NCBI RefSeq assembly: GCF_000829395.1
Contig: NZ_AP014680.1
Coordinates: forward strand, 124,001-188,000
Source: Paucilactobacillus hokkaidonensis JCM 18461
GTDB lineage: Bacteria > Bacillota > Bacilli > Lactobacillales > Lactobacillaceae
DNA length: 64,000 nt
Reading direction: 5' to 3'
In this document: in pieces, positions 43,085 through 52,154 of the stretch
Layout of the letters: every line of letters starts with the position of its first letter
Numbering within the stretch: position 1 is the stretch's first letter
Position numbers and translations under genes: made by a program
The notes under the pieces: generated by a model
What the model was told of the DNA's origin: nothing
The model's database searches: none
Seen by the model: only the letters and a program-made list of their open reading frames with translations

Positions 43085-44551
43085 CTATAATTCTCCTTGA
43101 ACCTTACGATCATTGATTTCATGGTTAATCTTAACGACATCTTTATCACTCAATGGGTAACGGCTCATAATCCAAATAGCTACAATAGCCAAAATAATTG
43201 GTAACCAGATCATTGACCAAGTGATACCTTGGAGTGCGTTGGCACTTTGAGTTGCTTTTGTACCATCAAATTTAAAGAAGGCGTTGATATATCCAGGGAT
43301 AATTCCACCAAGTGCAAGACCAATCTTGAAGAAGAGTCCCATGATGGCATTAATCAATGCAGCAACTCGTTTCTTTGATTTCCATTCGCCATAAGAAACA
43401 ACTTCTGGAACTAATGCCCACATATAACCAGTGGCAGATGTGATACCCCATTGTTGTAAGAAACGACCAACATAACCAAGAACTGGACTGTTATGGAATG
43501 CTGGGAATGACCAGACCCATAATACTAATGAACCAACCACAAATAGTGATAGGAAAATGTAGAAGAATTGTTTTTTACCAATTCTTTTACGAACGATTGG
43601 CCATAAGAAGACTAAGAAAATACCAGGGATTGAACCAATTAAACCAATTGAAGCCATCCATTCTGGATGTCCAACATTGTATTGCATGTAAAATGGCCAT
43701 ACGGTGTTACCAAAGAACATAAATGTGAAACCAATTAAGAAGAACATACCCAAAACTTGGAGTGGTTTATTGCGTTTAATTTCACCAAATAAATCACTGT
43801 ATTTAACTTTACTGGTTTCTTCCTTAGTTGGTAAAACCCGTTCTTTAACGCCAAAGAATGTTGTCATCAGTAGTATAAAACCAATGACCATGTAGATTGA
43901 CATAACTAAGAAGTAGGCACCACCAGCTTTAGGTGAAGCATAATTACCAAGATTCATGTGAATGCCAAAGAATCCAATATCTTTAGATTGTTTGTCTGGT
44001 GAAGCTAATTGAACGAATAATGGCAAGAAGGTATAAACTAATAAGTTACCAATATTTGCTTCAGTCATCCGCACAGTTGTCAATGTAGAAACTTCATCAT
44101 TATCACGTGTTAATGATGCGTTTAAGGCACCATAAGGAATATTAACTAGTGAATAAATCATAGCAGTTAACAAGTATGCAATGAATGCATAAGGAATGCT
44201 TCCACGAACAGCTGGATTAGGGAAAAACAGCATTGCACAGAAGAAGGTTAGCGGAATACCAAAGTACATTAGGTATGGTCGATATTTACCTAATTTAGGA
44301 TTACGTTTATCAACAAACGCACCTACCCATGGATCCCAGAAGACATTGACCCACCGAACAACTAAGAAAATTGTTGCCCCGGCGGCTGCGGAAATGCCGT
44401 ACACAGTTGTTAAATAAAATAAAAGCATGGAACCAACAGTACCAAAAATTAAGTTTTGTGCCAGATCACCAGCACCATAACTTATACGCTCTCCCCAAGA
44501 GAGCTTTGCGAATTCATCGTTCTTTACAGTTGCTTTAGGATTAGATGCCAT
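43085..44551 (-). CDS. GPH-family xyloside/xylo-oligosaccharide:cation symporter 1
   Basis: 488 residues from ATG 44551 after AAAGGGG. Twelve TM segments with GPH motifs: GDLAQNLIFG, VVRWVNVFWDPWVGAFVDKRN, SLVNIPYGALNASLTRD and, late, EVVSYGEWKSKKR. The family (XylP, UidB, LacS core) brings in glycosides with H+ or Na+. Placement before xynB indicates xylo-oligosaccharides. First gene of the operon. Confidence 0.9.
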   Translation of the reverse strand: MASNPKATVKNDEFAKLSWGERISYGAGDLAQNLIFGTVGSMLLFYLTTVYGISAAAGATIFLVVRWVNVFWDPWVGAFVDKRNPKLGKYRPYLMYFGIPLTFFCAMLFFPNPAVRGSIPYAFIAYLLTAMIYSLVNIPYGALNASLTRDNDEVSTLTTVRMTEANIGNLLVYTFLPLFVQLASPDKQSKDIGFFGIHMNLGNYASPKAGGAYFLVMSIYMVIGFILLMTTFFGVKERVLPTKEETSKVKYSDLFGEIKRNKPLQVLGMFFLIGFTFMFFGNTVWPFYMQYNVGHPEWMASIGLIGSIPGIFLVFLWPIVRKRIGKKQFFYIFLSLFVVGSLVLWVWSFPAFHNSPVLGYVGRFLQQWGITSATGYMWALVPEVVSYGEWKSKKRVAALINAIMGLFFKIGLALGGIIPGYINAFFKFDGTKATQSANALQGITWSMIWLPIILAIVAIWIMSRYPLSDKDVVKINHEINDRKVQGEL

Positions 44552-44616
44552 CAAAGGTATCCCCTTTCTAAAATAAAATACCAAATATAATAAATGTGCC
44601 CAAAGGTTGTGATTTA

Positions 44617-44632
44617 AATAACAATTGTTATT
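44617..44632. promoter_or_regulatory. 16-bp palindrome in the xyn leader
   Basis: AATAACAATTGTTATT, perfect. Close by at about 44638-44656 is the hairpin CTCACTTC-AGC-GAAGTGAG. Both lie between the promoter and the symporter start, so they would be in the transcript leader. Confidence 0.5.
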
Positions 44633-44688
44633 CGGACTCTCACTTCAGCGAAGTGAGTTTTTCCCAGCTAGCTAAGCTATAGATAAAT

Positions 44689-44742
44689 TGTATCCGGTTA
44701 CATTGGTTTCGTCTAGATTCGTTCTTAACGGCTTTTTGTCAA
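44689..44742 (-). promoter_or_regulatory. xyn operon promoter with cre-like site
   Basis: On the minus strand: TTGACA (44742-44737), 17-bp spacer, weak -10 AATCTA (44719-44714). The weak -10 fits activation by the neighbouring AraC protein. Just downstream is TGTAACCGGATACA (44702-44689), one base from the cre consensus TGWNANCGNTNWCA, indicating carbon catabolite repression. Confidence 0.6.
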
Positions 44743-44762
44743 ATCGTGAACTAAAAGTAGAT

Positions 44763-44802
44763 AAAAATAATGCTCACCAAAGTTATAGAAACCTAGTGAG
44801 CG
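44763..44802 (-). terminator. Terminator of the araC-type gene
   Basis: On the minus strand: CGCTCAC...GTGAGCATTATTTTT, separating the regulator from the xyn promoter. Confidence 0.75.
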
Positions 44803-44838
44803 TTACGATGTTAACGTTAAGTTAATGGCTTAATTTAG

Positions 44839-45744
44839 CTATTCGAAATAACCACTTTTATTGATAGCGGTTACTTTTCGTTTGTGCAAAACTTGCTGTT
44901 GGTATTTGCTAGGGGTTAGGCCCGACCATTTTTTGAATTGTTTGCTGAAGTTTGATAGGCTGTTTGAACCAGTCATGTAGGAAATTTCCTCGATTGAGTA
45001 TTCAGGACTACCTAGTAGTAATTTAGCTTTACGGTATTTTTGCTCCTCAACGAAATGAAGCGGGGTAATACCATAGACCTTTTTAAATACCCGATGACCA
45101 TAGCCACTGCTAATATTAAGCGAGTGACAAATTTGGCTAATATTTAAGATATGATCGGGATTGTCTTCAACACTGTTTTCAATAATTGTCGCAACAGATC
45201 GTGCGACTTTAGCTTCTCTTTCCGAGTATTTAGGATTAGATTTAAAGTTTAATCGGGTAAAATTATGAGTTAAAAAGTATAGAAAATTCAACAAAATAAT
45301 TTGCACTCTGAGATTGAGTTCCTCAGCATTCAGACGCTTGTCAGCACTGCAGGTTACCATTTCCTTGGCCGTTTTAACGGCCGTCTGTGCCAATTCATTG
45401 GTGGAGTCTATTTTGGTATTCGCAATGCTGCTAATGATTTCAGACTTTAGCTCTAAGCTCTCAATATTAAAATGAAAACAAATATATGTCATTGGCTCAG
45501 TGCTACTGGTATTGAAGTTTATGTGTAATGTACCGGGTGAAATAATTAAAGCATCACCAGGACCATAAACAACTGGCTTTAAATTACCAATTTGGGTGGT
45601 TTGATGTCCTTCGATAACGCACATTAGTTCAAAGGCCTGGTGTTTTTGCTCAAAAAAGCTCCAACCGCCGGCAACTGTGCGCATATGTCCCCCAAATAAA
45701 CGTAAACTGGATTCAACTGATGGTAATGGAACAAATTTTGCCAT
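44839..45744 (-). CDS. AraC-family regulator of the xyn operon
   Basis: 301 residues: N-terminal cupin-type sugar-binding domain (ELMCVIEGHQTTQIG, GPGDALIISPGTLHINF) and C-terminal double HTH (LNISQICHSLNISSGYGHRVFKK; YSIEEISYMTGSNSLSNFSKQFKKWSGLTPSKY). It lies directly upstream of the xyn operon on the same strand. Activation by xylose or xylo-oligosaccharide is inferred. Confidence 0.88.
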   Translation of the reverse strand: MAKFVPLPSVESSLRLFGGHMRTVAGGWSFFEQKHQAFELMCVIEGHQTTQIGNLKPVVYGPGDALIISPGTLHINFNTSSTEPMTYICFHFNIESLELKSEIISSIANTKIDSTNELAQTAVKTAKEMVTCSADKRLNAEELNLRVQIILLNFLYFLTHNFTRLNFKSNPKYSEREAKVARSVATIIENSVEDNPDHILNISQICHSLNISSGYGHRVFKKVYGITPLHFVEEQKYRKAKLLLGSPEYSIEEISYMTGSNSLSNFSKQFKKWSGLTPSKYQQQVLHKRKVTAINKSGYFE

Positions 45745-46060
45745 GCCACTGCCCCCTCAATAAAAATAGTGACGGTTGATTGAAAAAACATTATAATTAG
45801 GCTAGTTTACATACTATACAAACTGTATTCTAGTCTGATTTTATAATTTGGTCTATGGCTAATAGTAATCTAAATTTGTCAAATTGTAACCTAAAAAGAC
45901 TTGGAACAAGATTTTGATAAAATAAGGTCTAATTCAACGAAATGTTAACAGATTCAATTGTGAATGATTTCATTATTGAATTTGAAATCTGATAGTATTA
46001 AAACTGATGTAAAAAGTAGTAGGATAAGAACAGGTAACACTTAGTGGAGGAAATTGATTA
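45745..46060. other. Divergent intergenic region
   Basis: 316 AT-rich bases between the araC-type gene and the MFS gene. It must hold both promoters, but I see no clear -35/-10 pair, palindrome or repeat. Confidence 0.4.
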
Positions 46061-47257
46061 ATGAAAAAGTATCGTCTACAGGCAATTGTCATGGTACTCG
46101 TGGCTTTCATGCTTGGATGTAATGAATTTATCGTCGTTGGAATTTTATCTGATCTGGCCAAACAGTTTAATGTTCCACTGGCGACGGTTGGGTACTTGGT
46201 AACCATCTTTGCAACGGTTTATGCGATTAGTACACCGGTTATTACTATTTATACCAGCCGTTTTAATCGGTATAAAACATTACTGGCTTTGATGTTGGTA
46301 TTTTTAATTGGTAATACTTTTACGGGCTTTGCCACCAATTACGTTATGTTAATTATCTCGAGAATTATTACGGCCGTTGTTGCCGGCTCAATCATTTCAT
46401 TGATTATGACATTTGCGAGTACAATCGCGCCACGTGAAAAGAGAGCCGGCTTAGTTTCGTGGATTTTTGCTGGTTTTAGCATTGCGTCTGTTTTCGGAGT
46501 ACCGCTTGGAACGGCAATTAGTACAAGTTACGGTTGGCGATATACTTTTTTCATTATTTCCGTGATTAGTATCATTACGTTTTTCCTACTAGTTTGGCTG
46601 TTACCAAAAAAGGTCGATCAAGTGCAGGGGTCAATTGGAAAACAATTAACCTTGTTGAAGGATCGGCGAATTTATTTGGGCATCGCGTTAGTTTTATTCA
46701 CTGCTGCAACAATGTACTCATACTATACTTATATCCGTCCTTTACTGACAACCGCACTTGGCTTTAGTACAGCAAGCTTAAATTGGTTACTATTCTTAAT
46801 TGGAATTATGAGCATTATCAGTAACCGATTATCGGGGATGCTGGCTGATAATAATGGATTGAAAAAAATGCCATATTTTTATGTTGCTGATATAGTCTTG
46901 TTAGTATTATTACCAATTAGCTTAAATACAAAGGTAACTGGAATGATTGTGTTATTAGCGCTTACTTTGATTGTGACCATTTTAAATTCTCCGATTCAAA
47001 TTCATTTTTTAAATGTGGCCGAATCTGATTATCCGCAATCACTTGTACTTGCTTCGTCATTAAATTCAATCTTTTTTAATTTTGGTATTTCGTTGGGCTC
47101 GGCTACGGCTTCAGCAATGGTTGGATTAGTCGGCTTATCTAAAATTGGTTTAGGCGCGGCAGCATACGCAGCAATTTCATTGGTGTTATCAATTATGTTA
47201 TATGCAGCAATTAAACAGCATCGGCGCGTAGCCGTTAAAAAAAGCTCCGACCTATAA
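46061..47257 (+). CDS. MFS transporter, DHA1 family (AraJ/YdhP-like)
   Basis: 398 residues, 12 TM segments. Motifs GCNEFIVVGILSDLAKQFNVP in TM1 and RYKTLLALMLVFLIGN after TM2, with motif C in TM5 replaced by FGVPLGTAIS as in sugar/purine efflux members. Substrate unknown. ATG after TGGAGG. Confidence 0.82.
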   Translation: MKKYRLQAIVMVLVAFMLGCNEFIVVGILSDLAKQFNVPLATVGYLVTIFATVYAISTPVITIYTSRFNRYKTLLALMLVFLIGNTFTGFATNYVMLIISRIITAVVAGSIISLIMTFASTIAPREKRAGLVSWIFAGFSIASVFGVPLGTAISTSYGWRYTFFIISVISIITFFLLVWLLPKKVDQVQGSIGKQLTLLKDRRIYLGIALVLFTAATMYSYYTYIRPLLTTALGFSTASLNWLLFLIGIMSIISNRLSGMLADNNGLKKMPYFYVADIVLLVLLPISLNTKVTGMIVLLALTLIVTILNSPIQIHFLNVAESDYPQSLVLASSLNSIFFNFGISLGSATASAMVGLVGLSKIGLGAAAYAAISLVLSIMLYAAIKQHRRVAVKKSSDL

Positions 47258-47273
47258 TGATCGAAGCTTTTTT
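47237..47273. terminator. Bidirectional terminator
   Basis: AAAAAAGCTCCGA ... TCGAAGCTTTTTT at the end of the MFS gene, convergent with pnuC. Confidence 0.75.
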
Positions 47274-47281
47274 GCTGCACT

Positions 47282-48037
47282 TTAGTTTTGATTTAAGTTC
47301 AACTTAGCTGCATATTTTGTTTCTTGTGAAACAACCCGTGCACGTTCCTTTTTGTTATACCAAGGGGAAATGGTAAACGCTAAGACATCATTAATTAAGT
47401 AGATTGAACTATTAATGAACATAGCCAGTGTGGCCGATCCTTGTCGGAACGACACGAACCAAAGAACCATTTGTGCCAAACCAGAAGCGACCCACCAGAT
47501 ATATTGATTGTTGAACCGTAAGAAACAGATGACCCCAGCTGATAGGCTAATTGAAAAGCTGATTGCATCGATCCATGGTCGTGGATCATCTGTCAGTAGA
47601 CCAATTAAATAACCTGAAATTCCGTACACAATGAGCGTTGAAATAATAGCGATTGTCCAACTGTTGGCGGTAAATTTACGAATTTTAGCGGCCATATTCA
47701 CGTTCCAATTGGCACTGATTAATACTGGGATATCGAGTGTAACCATATAGGCTAACTGTTCACCAATACTTAAGTAGTTTTTAGCGGCATAGCCTGTCAA
47801 AATAAAACAAATGGCAGATAAAATTCCCAGCCAACCATTGACTGATTTGGCGGCATTGATAGCCAAAACGCATAGGACTCCTAATGTGGTTCCGATAAAT
47901 GTTAAGATAGTTAGCCAAGTGATTTTGGTGCCAACTAAAGTCATAACCTGACAGCCCAAACTAAAGAAAAAAAGATAGTAGTTTTGTTGTGGCCAATCCC
48001 TTAATTGGTGTGATAAAAATTTAATGTAATTACTCAT
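47282..48037 (-). CDS. pnuC: PnuC-type nicotinamide riboside transporter
   Basis: 251 residues from ATG 48037 after AGGGG. Seven to eight TM segments; PnuC features VLCVLAINAAKSVNGWLGILSAICF, FRFNNQYIWWVASGLAQMVLWF and the C-terminal SSIYLINDVLAF. It takes up nicotinamide riboside as NAD precursor. Two palindromes precede it. Confidence 0.85.
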   Translation of the reverse strand: MSNYIKFLSHQLRDWPQQNYYLFFFSLGCQVMTLVGTKITWLTILTFIGTTLGVLCVLAINAAKSVNGWLGILSAICFILTGYAAKNYLSIGEQLAYMVTLDIPVLISANWNVNMAAKIRKFTANSWTIAIISTLIVYGISGYLIGLLTDDPRPWIDAISFSISLSAGVICFLRFNNQYIWWVASGLAQMVLWFVSFRQGSATLAMFINSSIYLINDVLAFTISPWYNKKERARVVSQETKYAAKLNLNQN

Positions 48038-48059
48038 TGTGTGTTCCCCTCTCAAATAA

Positions 48060-48123
48060 ATATTAGCCACCATATATAGTGGCTAATATGTAATTCTATG
48101 AAAATAAACACAACATGTTGTGT
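48060..48123 (-). promoter_or_regulatory. pnuC promoter region with two palindromes
   Basis: ATATTAGCCAC-CATATATA-GTGGCTAATAT (48060-48089) begins 22 bases before the start codon, and ACACAACATGTTGTGT (48108-48123) lies farther out. A candidate promoter on the minus strand, TTGTGT with 17-bp spacer and CATATT, overlaps both. Operators for an NAD-related repressor are possible. The remaining 48124-48473 shows nothing else I can name besides the fumarate reductase promoter area. Confidence 0.5.
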
Positions 48124-48473
48124 ATCTTTTGTTCGCGACGTGTTTTAGTATAGCACTGATTTTTTATCGCTGACAGGTCAAATTTAGAATAAAAACGGGG
48201 TAATCATTTGATTAATTAATGTGATGGTTATTCTGGCGGTGGTGAAATCGTTTTACCAAAAAGCTAAAAAATATTGATTAGTAGTTGAATCTTACTTTTT
48301 GTCCTTTTGACGAAACTGTCTTAGATGCTTAAGTGAGTTAAAATACTGATATGGCAGTGCTGTTAACCGGTTATCAATCAATAAAAAATAATTTTTAAAG
48401 TAAAAAACGGCCCTAAAAATAATAGTTAATGGTATATTATTTAGTAACGTCGCAGACGAAAACAAGGAGATTA

Positions 48474-49868
48474 ATGATGGCAGAGACCTTTCAATTTCAA
48501 GCAAATAAAATTACAGAGCTAGACGAGCACTACGATTTGGTGATTATCGGATCGGGTGCAACTGGACTCACCAGTGCAGTGCAAGTTGCAGAATTAGGAT
48601 TAAAGCCAGTTATCCTAGAAAAAATGGATAAAATTGGTGGCAATACTACGCGGGCTTCTTCTGGAATGAACGCTGCTGAAACAATGCCGCAGTTACAGCA
48701 TCATATTGTTGATAGCATGGACGAGTTTTATGACGATACATTCGCAGGTGGCGGTAAACAAAATGATCCACAATTATTGCGATATTTCACTGACCACAGT
48801 GCCTTAGCAATCGAGTGGCTAGCACGACATGATATTAACTTAGATGATGTGACCATTACTGGTGGCATGAATATCAAACGGACGCATCGGCCAAACTCCA
48901 TGCAGCCAATTGGTGGTTTTTTAGTAACTGAATTGTTAAAACAAGTAACTAAAAATAAAATCCCGCTATTTATCGGGATTCACGTAACAGATTTATTAAA
49001 AGATTTAACTGGAAAAATAAATGGTGTTCAAGCACAAATTGGTGACAAAACGGTTAAGATTAGTGCTAAAGCCGTCATTTTAGCAACTGGTGGATTTGGG
49101 GCCAATGCTAACTTGGTTGCTAAATATCAGCCAGAATTTAAAAAATACCCCACGACCAACCAACCTGGTGCCACGGGGGATGGGATTCAATTGGGAACTG
49201 CAATTGGTGCCCAAGCTGTGTCGATGGATCAAATTCAGGTTCATCCCACAGTAGCGAAAGTTGATGATCATGCATTTTTGATTGGCGAAGTACTGCGTGG
49301 CGAGGGCGCCATTTTAGTTAATCAAGCGGGTCAACGGTTCGTCAACGAACTTGATACTCGCAAAACGGTTACCAATGCAATTGAAACATTAAATGAAGGT
49401 GGTGCTCAGCTGATATTTAATCAGTCTGTTCGTGATCGTGTTAAAGCGGTTGAGTTTTACGATCGTATTGGATTAGTTCAGAGTAGTAGCAATTTAAACC
49501 AATTAGCCACACAAATAAAAATTGATCAAACAAAAATAGAGCAGACGGTTGCTACCTGGAATCAGGCAGTTGCGCAACGGTCGGATTTACAATTTGGTCG
49601 AACGACAGGAATGGAACGGCAATTAAATGTTGGTCCATACTACGCTATTCATATTTCACCAGCAGTCCATTACACAATGGGTGGACTAAAAATCAATGCA
49701 CAAACACAAGTGCTTGATCAAAATAATCATCCAATTGAAGGCCTATTTGCTGGTGGAGAAGTAGCTGGGGGTCTTCATGGTAATAATCGGATCGGTGGAA
49801 ATTCAATTGCTGAGACAGTTATTTTTGGTCGTCAGGCGGGACAACAAGTGTACCGGTATTTAATGTAG
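48474..49868 (+). CDS. Flavocytochrome-c-type fumarate (or related enoate) reductase
   Basis: 464 residues from ATG 48474 after AAGGAGA. FAD-binding GSGATGLTSAVQ at residues 25-36; ILEKMDKIGGNTTRASSGMNA; active-site region ending GGLHGNNRIGGNSIAETVIFGRQAG. This soluble single-subunit form lacks the heme and FMN-attachment domains. It reduces fumarate or a similar 2-enoate as electron sink in the cytoplasm. The exact substrate is inferred. Confidence 0.87.
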   Translation: MMAETFQFQANKITELDEHYDLVIIGSGATGLTSAVQVAELGLKPVILEKMDKIGGNTTRASSGMNAAETMPQLQHHIVDSMDEFYDDTFAGGGKQNDPQLLRYFTDHSALAIEWLARHDINLDDVTITGGMNIKRTHRPNSMQPIGGFLVTELLKQVTKNKIPLFIGIHVTDLLKDLTGKINGVQAQIGDKTVKISAKAVILATGGFGANANLVAKYQPEFKKYPTTNQPGATGDGIQLGTAIGAQAVSMDQIQVHPTVAKVDDHAFLIGEVLRGEGAILVNQAGQRFVNELDTRKTVTNAIETLNEGGAQLIFNQSVRDRVKAVEFYDRIGLVQSSSNLNQLATQIKIDQTKIEQTVATWNQAVAQRSDLQFGRTTGMERQLNVGPYYAIHISPAVHYTMGGLKINAQTQVLDQNNHPIEGLFAGGEVAGGLHGNNRIGGNSIAETVIFGRQAGQQVYRYLM

Positions 49869-51083
49869 TTCATGGAGCTTATCGGTAAGCGATAATAGCC
49901 GTTTGTTGAAAATAAATCCTAATAAGATTAGTAATAGACCAGTCGCGATTAAGATATACTTGATCGCAATTTGATCTGATAGCGGTCCGTAAACTAGCAT
50001 GGCAATTGGATAAATACCTGTTGAAAGAATTTGAAGAATTGAAAAGACGCGGCCCATTTTATTAGCGGGGATGTTTTCTTGAATTAAAATATTGGCCGAA
50101 GCTTGAATAATTGGCATACAGATGCCGGAAAAGAACATGAATAATAGATATACCCAAAATGGTTCTGGAATGCCCATAACAGCAAAACTAATTCCCGAAC
50201 CAATGAATCCAACTGTGATTAATTTAATTTTATTAGGTAATTTTTTATGGGTGGTAATGTACAGACTACCTAGTAATGCGCCAATGGTCCAAAGCAGTTC
50301 ATTCAATGTCAACCGCCAAACTCCAGAGCCAAATGTGCGCTTTACAAATAAAGTGGATAATTGAGATGATGGCGCAACAAGAATGAATGCCCCCATGATG
50401 AATAGCATGAAGTTACGTAAATATTGCCGTGAAAAAGTAAATTTAATTCCATCCCAAATACCAGGTAAAACGGCACTATGAGTGGTGATTTTATTTTCTG
50501 ATCCGTACACATGAACTAGTGACATTAAAATAATTCCAGTAGTAGCAGTAATTAGGTCTACTACGAAAATAAAAATGATCCCAAGTTTTCCTAGAATAAG
50601 GCCACTTAGAATTGGAGAAATTAAAAGTAGGGCGGAACTGATGAATTGATTTAAGCCATTAATCCGAGATAGTTCAATTTTAGGTGTAATTTCTGGCAGG
50701 AGTGCATTTCCGGCTGGAGTCTGTACTCCTGATCCTAATGAACGAATTGCTGCGATTAACAATAGTAACCATAAACTGCGGACTTCAAAAAAGTATAATA
50801 ACGCGGTACCAAATGTAAATAAGGTGACAAAAGAGCTGGAAAAAATAATCAGCTTTTTGCGGCTATACTGATCCGCCCAAATGCCAGCCCATAGTGAGAT
50901 GAGGATTTGGGGCAATGTAGTAGCCATAGTGGCCAACATGATCCAGGTTCCGGATGAAGTTTGAAGCGCAATGTACCATAAAATCGCAAAATAAACTGAT
51001 GAAGAACCAAACAAAAAGAAATTTTGAGCGGCTAAAAAGTAACCGATGTTTTTCTTCCAAGTTGGTTGTATGCGTGAATCCAA
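49860..51083 (-). CDS. MFS transporter (EntS/drug-type)
   Basis: 407 residues, 12 TM segments, with WAGIWADQYSRKKLI (motif A) and GSGVQTPAGNALLPEITP, typical of the MFS_3/TetA-like macrolide or siderophore exporters. Its 3' end overlaps that of the reductase gene by nine bases, convergent. Confidence 0.82.
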   Translation of the reverse strand: MDSRIQPTWKKNIGYFLAAQNFFLFGSSSVYFAILWYIALQTSSGTWIMLATMATTLPQILISLWAGIWADQYSRKKLIIFSSSFVTLFTFGTALLYFFEVRSLWLLLLIAAIRSLGSGVQTPAGNALLPEITPKIELSRINGLNQFISSALLLISPILSGLILGKLGIIFIFVVDLITATTGIILMSLVHVYGSENKITTHSAVLPGIWDGIKFTFSRQYLRNFMLFIMGAFILVAPSSQLSTLFVKRTFGSGVWRLTLNELLWTIGALLGSLYITTHKKLPNKIKLITVGFIGSGISFAVMGIPEPFWVYLLFMFFSGICMPIIQASANILIQENIPANKMGRVFSILQILSTGIYPIAMLVYGPLSDQIAIKYILIATGLLLILLGFIFNKRLLSLTDKLHELH

Positions 51084-51137
51084 GTTATGTCATCTCCTCT
51101 GTGTTGATTTTAACGCATTGAGCCTCCAAAATATATG

Positions 51138-51187
51138 CAAAAAAGCACTGTATTTAGCGAAATCAAATCGTAGAATACAGTGCTTTT
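51138..51187 (-). terminator. Terminator of the hydrolase-amidohydrolase operon
   Basis: AAAAGCACTGTATTCTACG ... TAAATACAGTGCTTTTTT on the minus strand, six bases after the amidohydrolase stop. Confidence 0.85.
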
Positions 51188-51192
51188 AATTA

Positions 51193-52137
51193 CTAAAGGT
51201 TTAACAATTTTTGTGCATTTGTTTTAAACATTTTTTGCTTAAACGCATCCGATAACATATTGGTATCTTCGAGCTGATTAGCTAAACTTAGTACAGCCGG
51301 AGTTGGAGTGTAGGGAGTATCAGAAGCAAAGACTAATTTATCAGAATCAATTAGTTGTAACAATGCTGGCAATTGCTGTGGTAATACTGATCCTGCAACG
51401 TCAAAATACTGATTGCTGAGGACACTTTTAATGTCAATTTGATCGTTCGTTAAATTGGGGTTCAACTGCTTAGCCAGCGGCACGCGACTAGCAATAATTG
51501 GTAAAACAGCGCCCGCATGGGGAATGATAAATTTGATATCAGGATAACGAGCAAAAATACCATGTTGTAACATATTAATAACAGCACGTGTAGTATCAAA
51601 GAAAAATTCCACAATTGGCGCTGGAATTTTATCCATTACCGTTGCGTCAAAAGTTCCCGGTGCATTTGGATGAAGAGCTACCAAAGCGTGACGTTTGTTT
51701 AGTTGTTGCATAATTGGATCCAATTTTGGATCACCAAGATAAGTACCACGAGAGTTTGTTGGTAAAGTGAATCCAGTAGCGTTTTGTTGGTCCAATGCGT
51801 GATCGATGGTCGTGATACTTTCAGCTACATAAGGAATTGGTAGTGAAGCAAAAAAGCCAATTTTATCTGCATATTTTGCATGTTGCGTAGCACCATATTC
51901 ATTAACTTCATCGGCCAATTCAATTGTGCTGGATTTTTCACCCGTGTTGATGTGTGGTGATGAAATTGATATGACGGAGTAATCAATATTGACTTGATCC
52001 ATAATTTGCAAGGTTGTATCAATATCGTATGCGGGAGTTTTAACACCATCACCCATGTCGTTAAATTGATCTTTTAAAAAACGTTTATATCCTGGAGAAA
52101 GGTAGTGCGCATGTAAATCTATTTTTGAATATTTCAT
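51193..52137 (-). CDS. Amidohydrolase 2/ACMSD-type metal-dependent hydrolase or decarboxylase
   Basis: 314 residues from ATG 52137 after AGGAGA; the long upstream extension is the 3' end of the preceding gene in another frame. TIM-barrel motifs: DLHAHYLSP (metal His pair), ALHPNAPGT, IIPHAGAVLP (metal His) and FASDTPYTP (metal Asp). ACMSD-like enzymes decarboxylate aromatic or enol acids. The substrate is unknown. Confidence 0.82.
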   Translation of the reverse strand: MKYSKIDLHAHYLSPGYKRFLKDQFNDMGDGVKTPAYDIDTTLQIMDQVNIDYSVISISSPHINTGEKSSTIELADEVNEYGATQHAKYADKIGFFASLPIPYVAESITTIDHALDQQNATGFTLPTNSRGTYLGDPKLDPIMQQLNKRHALVALHPNAPGTFDATVMDKIPAPIVEFFFDTTRAVINMLQHGIFARYPDIKFIIPHAGAVLPIIASRVPLAKQLNPNLTNDQIDIKSVLSNQYFDVAGSVLPQQLPALLQLIDSDKLVFASDTPYTPTPAVLSLANQLEDTNMLSDAFKQKMFKTNAQKLLNL

Positions 52138-52154
52138 AATTTTGTGTCTCCTAT

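Noticed and set aside
47318-47333. TGTTTCTTGTGAAACA resembling parS
   Set aside because: It lacks the central CACGTG (two core changes) and lies inside the pnuC coding sequence; chance similarity is more likely.
48292-48504. 70-aa open frame on minus upstream of the fumarate reductase
   Set aside because: It overlaps the reductase start and promoter, has no ribosome site, and the composition is that of intergenic DNA.
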